Below are positions 3,432 through 7,596 of a DNA stretch of 7,596 bases, piece after piece (position 1 is the first letter of the stretch; every line of letters begins with the position of its first letter). The notes below the pieces were generated by a model. The model was not told the origin of the DNA. It worked only from the letters and a program-made list of their open reading frames with translations, and searched no databases. Source of the DNA: an uncultured Eubacteriales bacterium (GTDB taxonomy: Bacteria; Bacillota; Clostridia; Christensenellales; Borkfalkiaceae); assembly GCA_900545325.1 (NCBI GenBank), contig UQZE01000100.1, positions 1-7,596 on the forward strand. Reading direction: 5' to 3'. Position numbers and translations under genes: made by a program.

Positions 3432-5687
3432 ATGAGCGAAAGAATGCAGATCAGCGAAATTTTGGAAAAACTCAACCCCGAACAGCGCGCGCCCGTGGAG
3501 GACACCGAGGGGGCGGTGCTCGTCATTGCGGGGGCGGGCAGCGGCAAGACCCGCGTCCTTACGAGCAGAATAGCCTATCTCGTGCTCGAAAAGGGCGTAT
3601 CGCCCGCAAACATAATGGCAATAACCTTTACCAACAAAGCCGCGAACGAAATGAAGGAACGGCTTGCGAACATCATCGGCGACGCGGGGCGCATGTGGGT
3701 ATCCACCATACACAGCATGTGCGTAAAGATTTTAAGGCAGGACATAGGCCGTCTGAACGAGCATTACAACGGCAATTTCACCATTTACGACGACAGCGAC
3801 AAGGAGCGCGTGATCAAGCGCATCTGCACGGAACGGGGGCATGACGACGAGTTTGCCAAAAAGGTGAAATTTCATATCGGTGCGGCAAAAAACAAAGCGT
3901 ACACGCCCGAAGAATACGAAAAGGAAAACGTCGGCGTGAGGCATATCGAAGAGATATGCAAGGTTTTTACCGCGTATGAGGATACTCTTTTCAAATCAAA
4001 CGCCCTCGACTTCGACGACCTGCTCGTCAAGACCTATCAGCTGCTCGCCCGCGACAGGGACAGCCTCGATTATTACTCCTCGCGTTTTCGGTATATCCAC
4101 GTGGACGAATTTCAGGACACCAACAAGGTGCAGTTCATGATCATAGAGCTGCTTGCCTCCAAGCACGGCAATTTGTTCGCCGTGGGGGACGACGACCAGA
4201 GCATATACGGCTGGCGCGGCGCGGAGATCAAGAATATCCTCGATTTCGAACGGTATTTCGACGGCGCGAAAAAGTACAAGCTGGAACGCAATTACCGCTC
4301 GACGAAAAAAATACTCGAACTTGCCAACGTAGTCATTGCCAACAACACCGCGCGCAACGATAAAAAACTGTGGACGGAAAACGAGGAGGGCGCGTCGGTG
4401 GAATGTTTTTCCGCGCTCGACGAAAACGACGAGGCCGCTTACGCCGCCATGAACGTCAAACGGCTTATGTCGCAGTATCCGCAGCTGAAAGCCAAAGATT
4501 TCGCCGTGCTCATCCGCGTGAACGCCATTTCGCGCGCTTTCGAGCAGGAATTCAATAAATACGGCATACCCTACCGCATTTACGGCGGTTTCAAGTTTTT
4601 TGAAAGAAAGGAAATCAAGGACTGTTTAGCCTATCTCAAACTGCTCAACAACCCGCTCGACGACGAGGCGCTCATCCGCATCATCAACACGCCCAAGCGG
4701 GGCATAGGCGGCAGGAGCATAGACGCTTTGCAGGCGTACGCGAAATATTATAATTTAAGCATGTTCGACGCGGTCTGCGACGCGGACAGGATCGATATGC
4801 CCGCGGGGGCGAAGGCCAAGATAAACGATTTTAAAAACCTCGTCGTATCGCTCATTGTGGACAAGGAAACGCTTTCTCTGCCCGAACTGACCGAAAAGAT
4901 GATCGTCAAAACGGGCTACAAGACGCTCTTCGACGAGGATACCGAAGAAAACCTCAATAAAAAGATGAATATAGACGAATTCCAGAACTCCATTCTGGAA
5001 TTTGCCAAACTCAACGCGGGGGCCACGCTTTCGGACTATCTCAACTCCGTTACGCTGTCCGCCGATTCGGACAATATCGCGGAGGACGACGCCGTGAGCA
5101 TAGCCACGGTACACGCCGTCAAGGGGCTGGAATTCCGCGTGGTGTTCGTGAGCGGACTGGAGGAGAGCGTGTTTCCCATTTCGCGCGCGGTTTCCTCCGC
5201 GGACGATATGGAAGAAGAGAGACGGCTTATGTACGTGGCCGTTACCCGCGCGCGGGAAAAACTGTACGTAACGTATTCGAAAAGCCGCTTTCTGTACGGC
5301 AGCAGGGAGCGCATGATCCCCTCGCGTTTTTTAAAGGAAATGCAGCCCGTGCTCGATCTGCCGCAGTTCCGCGAACAGCCGAAAAAACCGGATTTCGCAA
5401 AGACGTATTACGATAAAAGCGACGATTTGGGTACGAGCGACAAAAACGGCACGGGATTTTCTTCCGGCTATGCCGAAAATTACATAAAGAGAATGCAGGC
5501 GGCGCAGAAAAAGGCGCAGAGCGCCTGCGGCTACAAGACCGGCGACAAGGTGAAACACGTCAAATTCGGCGAAGGAATCGTCATTCAGGTTAAGGGCGCG
5601 GAGGGCAATCTCATCGTCGACGTGGCCTTCAAGAGCGTCGGCATCAAATCGCTCGCGGCGAAATTCGCCCCGATGGAAAAGATATGA
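3432..5687 (+). CDS. pcrA: ATP-dependent DNA helicase PcrA/UvrD (SF1A)
   Basis: A 751-residue 3'-5' superfamily 1A helicase acting in nucleotide excision repair, mismatch repair, clearing of recombinase filaments and replication-transcription conflicts. All core motifs are intact: Q motif LNPEQRAPV (14-22), Walker A AGAGSGKT (33-40), Ia AITFTNKAANEMKER (63-77), II DEFQDTN (225-231), III GDDDQSIYGWRGA (252-264), IV LERNYRST (284-291), V TVHAVKGLEF (559-568) and VI YVAVTRARE (601-609). The C-terminal GDKVKHVKFGEGIV onward (704-751) is the Tudor-like domain that in PcrA contacts RNA polymerase. ATG 3432 is preferred because GGAG lies seven bases upstream; the in-frame ATG at 3417 would fall at or before the predicted transcription start. 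ligA follows after 11 bases, an operon order common in Bacillota. Motif III reads GWRG as in E. coli UvrD rather than the RWRG I associate with Bacillus PcrA, but the Tudor domain and context favour the PcrA name. Confidence 0.96.
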   Translation: MSERMQISEILEKLNPEQRAPVEDTEGAVLVIAGAGSGKTRVLTSRIAYLVLEKGVSPANIMAITFTNKAANEMKERLANIIGDAGRMWVSTIHSMCVKILRQDIGRLNEHYNGNFTIYDDSDKERVIKRICTERGHDDEFAKKVKFHIGAAKNKAYTPEEYEKENVGVRHIEEICKVFTAYEDTLFKSNALDFDDLLVKTYQLLARDRDSLDYYSSRFRYIHVDEFQDTNKVQFMIIELLASKHGNLFAVGDDDQSIYGWRGAEIKNILDFERYFDGAKKYKLERNYRSTKKILELANVVIANNTARNDKKLWTENEEGASVECFSALDENDEAAYAAMNVKRLMSQYPQLKAKDFAVLIRVNAISRAFEQEFNKYGIPYRIYGGFKFFERKEIKDCLAYLKLLNNPLDDEALIRIINTPKRGIGGRSIDALQAYAKYYNLSMFDAVCDADRIDMPAGAKAKINDFKNLVVSLIVDKETLSLPELTEKMIVKTGYKTLFDEDTEENLNKKMNIDEFQNSILEFAKLNAGATLSDYLNSVTLSADSDNIAEDDAVSIATVHAVKGLEFRVVFVSGLEESVFPISRAVSSADDMEEERRLMYVAVTRAREKLYVTYSKSRFLYGSRERMIPSRFLKEMQPVLDLPQFREQPKKPDFAKTYYDKSDDLGTSDKNGTGFSSGYAENYIKRMQAAQKKAQSACGYKTGDKVKHVKFGEGIVIQVKGAEGNLIVDVAFKSVGIKSLAAKFAPMEKI

Positions 5688-5698
5688 GGTGAAACGTT

Positions 5699-7596
5699 AT
5701 GGACAGAATGGAAGAGCTTGTAAAAATACTCAACAAGTACGCTTACGAATATTACGTGCTGGATAATCCCACCGTGTCGGATAAGGAATACGATAAATTA
5801 TACGACGAACTCGTAAAGCTGGAAAAAGAGGAAGGGCGCACGCTCTTCGATTCACCTACCAAGCGCGTGGGCGGCGAGCCCGTGGCCGCGTTCAAAAAAC
5901 ACGAGCATATCCGCAGGCTGTACAGTCTGGACAAGGCGTTGACCGAAGAGGAGCTGACCGCTTTCGAAGAGCGCATCAAAAAGATAGATCCGCGTCCCGC
6001 GGAATACACCGTGGAGTATAAATTCGACGGGCTGACGGTATGCCTCACCTATGAAAACGGCAGGTTCGTCGGCGCGGCGACGCGCGGCAACGGCAGCACG
6101 GGAGAGGACGTTACCGCGCAGGTGCTTACCATAAAGAGTTTTCCGCTGACCATCGGCTACCGCGGGGTGATCGAGGTGCAGGGCGAGGCGGTCATGCGCC
6201 TTTCCGCGCTCGAAGAATATAACAGGACGGCGGCGGAACCGCTCAAAAACGCCCGTAACGCCGTGGCGGGGGCCATCCGCAACCTCGATCCCAAAGTGAC
6301 CGCGGCGCGCAAGCTCGACATCATGTTTTACAACGTCAACTACATGTCTGAGGGCGCGCTGTCCTCGCAGACCGAATGTGTGGAGTTTCTGCGCAAAAAC
6401 GGATTTAAGGTTCACCCGTTCCTGCGCGTATGCAGGGACATGGAGGAGGTGTTCGCCGCGATCAGGGAGATCGACGTCAGCCGCCGCTCCCTCGATATAC
6501 TGACCGACGGCGCGGTCGTCAAGGTCAACGATTTTTCCGTGCGGGAGGAACTGGGCGCCACCGATAAATTTCCGCGCTGGGCCGTCGCGTTCAAGTTCGA
6601 GGCGGAGGAAGTTACCACCGTCTTGCAGGACGTCGTGTGGCAGGTTGGCAGAACGGGCAAGCTTACGCCGCTCGCCCTGCTCGAACCCGTGGAACTCGCG
6701 GGCGCGACGGTGCGCAAAGCAACGCTCAACAATTACGGCGACATTCGGCGCAAGGGCGTAAAGGTGGGGGCGCGCGTGCTTGTCCGGCGGAGCAACGAAG
6801 TCATTCCCGAAATCCTCGGCACGACGGAGGTTACGGAGAATTGCCGCGAGATCCCGCTGCCCGCGGTCTGCCCTTCCTGCGGGCAGGCGGTAACCGAAGT
6901 GGGGGCGAACGTGTTCTGCCTCAACAAAAAGTGCCGCGACAGGGTGATTTATTCCGTTACGAATTTTTGCAGCAAGGACGGCGTAAACGTGGAGGGCTTT
7001 TCCGAAATGACGGCGGCGCAGCTCTACGACGAAAATCTGGTGCGCGGCTTTGCGGATCTCTACGCGCTCACGAAAAAACAGCTTTTAAAACTCGAAGGGT
7101 TCAAGTCCAAAAAGGCGGATAACCTTTTGAAGAGCATAGAAAACAGTAAATTCGCGCGGCTGAAAAACTTTCTGTACGCGCTGGGCATCGACAACGTAGG
7201 CAAAAAGACGGCGGCGGACCTGGCGAAAAAATACAAGTCGCTCGAAGCGCTCGCCGCGGCGGAAAAGGAAGAGCTGATGGAAATGGACGACGTGGGAGAG
7301 GCCGTAGCCGAAAGCATATACGCCTATTTCCGCGACGGGGACAATAAAAACGAACTGGAAAGGCTGGCCGCGGCGGGCGTGAAACCCATCGGCGAGGTCG
7401 AACAGAAGGCAGAAGGCGCGTTTGCGGGCGAGAGCGTAGTGCTCACGGGCAGCCTTTCCTCCTTTACGCGCGGCGAGGCGGAGGACATCATACAAAAGCT
7501 CGGCGGCGAAACGAAAAGCAGCGTAACGAAAACGACCACGCTGGTCGTCGCGGGCGAAAAAGCGGGCTCCAAACTGGAAAAGGCAAAGGCGCTCGG
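5699..7596 (+). CDS. ligA: NAD+-dependent DNA ligase LigA (3' end cut by the window)
   Basis: The first 632 codons of a bacterial NAD+-dependent DNA ligase, which seals nicks in replication and repair. Domain Ia, the NAD+-binding part, carries YYVLDNPTVSDKEYD (19-33), followed by SPTKRVGGEP. The adenylation motif is KFDG (108-111) with catalytic Lys108. TRGNGSTGED and NARNAVAGAIRNLDP complete the nucleotidyltransferase domain. WQVGRTGKLTP (314-324) marks the OB fold. The zinc finger is Cys391, Cys394, Cys407 and Cys412. Helix-hairpin-helix repeats follow (about 430-560), and the BRCT domain begins near 575 with VVLTGSLSSFTR. Typical LigA is about 670 residues, so roughly 35-40 are missing beyond the window edge. 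The SD AGGTG (5687-5691) overlaps the pcrA stop codon. YSLDKAL, KFDG and NNYGDI follow a divergent clostridial LigA subtype. Confidence 0.97.
   Translation, partial: MDRMEELVKILNKYAYEYYVLDNPTVSDKEYDKLYDELVKLEKEEGRTLFDSPTKRVGGEPVAAFKKHEHIRRLYSLDKALTEEELTAFEERIKKIDPRPAEYTVEYKFDGLTVCLTYENGRFVGAATRGNGSTGEDVTAQVLTIKSFPLTIGYRGVIEVQGEAVMRLSALEEYNRTAAEPLKNARNAVAGAIRNLDPKVTAARKLDIMFYNVNYMSEGALSSQTECVEFLRKNGFKVHPFLRVCRDMEEVFAAIREIDVSRRSLDILTDGAVVKVNDFSVREELGATDKFPRWAVAFKFEAEEVTTVLQDVVWQVGRTGKLTPLALLEPVELAGATVRKATLNNYGDIRRKGVKVGARVLVRRSNEVIPEILGTTEVTENCREIPLPAVCPSCGQAVTEVGANVFCLNKKCRDRVIYSVTNFCSKDGVNVEGFSEMTAAQLYDENLVRGFADLYALTKKQLLKLEGFKSKKADNLLKSIENSKFARLKNFLYALGIDNVGKKTAADLAKKYKSLEALAAAEKEELMEMDDVGEAVAESIYAYFRDGDNKNELERLAAAGVKPIGEVEQKAEGAFAGESVVLTGSLSSFTRGEAEDIIQKLGGETKSSVTKTTTLVVAGEKAGSKLEKAKAL

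Noticed and set aside
3332..3547. Upstream extension of the SDR reading frame by 72 codons
   Set aside because: The extension crosses both divergent promoters and the pcrA 5' end. The family starts just before the Rossmann motif.
3432..7596. Search of pcrA-ligA for nested genes, frameshifts or mobile-element scars
   Set aside because: Both frames are uninterrupted with all motifs intact. Antisense ORFs are short and look like shadows, and no direct or inverted repeats stand out.

Overview
The window looks like chromosomal housekeeping DNA from a Gram-positive anaerobe, most likely an uncultured member of the Clostridia (Bacillota). The reasons are a pcrA-ligA operon, a clostridial-type NAD+-dependent LigA, an ECF-transporter S component, an FMN riboswitch with a terminator-type expression platform, strong SD sequences (GGAGG, GGGAGG), canonical sigma-A promoters and roughly balanced GC. 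A finer taxonomic placement is not supported. I see no phage, transposon, CRISPR, tRNA or rRNA signal.

Positions 1-329 hold no convincing gene. They hold a sigma-A-like promoter on the minus strand (284-313) and then a run of hairpins, each followed by a T-run in the minus direction. This is either a small structured RNA or leader, or a set of tandem terminators. Positions 330-1722 (minus) hold a two-gene vitamin operon: an ECF S component followed, with a 23-base overlap, by a pyridoxal/pyridoxamine kinase-family gene. A near-consensus promoter (1954-1982), an FMN aptamer (1809-1934) and a terminator/SD-sequestering hairpin that abuts the start codon (1723-1753) precede it. Positions 1993-3331 (minus) hold an SDR oxidoreductase and a GrpB-family protein, one base apart, transcribed from a promoter whose -10 box lies six bases from the SDR start codon, so the mRNA is predicted to be leaderless.

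Positions 3332-3431 form a compact divergent promoter region. Positions 3432-7596 (plus) hold pcrA and the first 632 codons of ligA; the window ends inside the ligA BRCT domain. PcrA and LigA both act in DNA repair and replication and are commonly co-transcribed in Bacillota.

The most notable point is regulatory. An FMN-sensing riboswitch controls an operon whose second gene is a vitamin B6-type kinase, and whose S component looks more like the COG4720/PF07155 type than classical RibU. This is either a riboflavin transporter with a B6 salvage gene behind it, or FMN control of B6 uptake. I found no clearly new biological system. The best candidates for something undescribed are this regulatory pairing and the structured non-coding stretch at 1-277.
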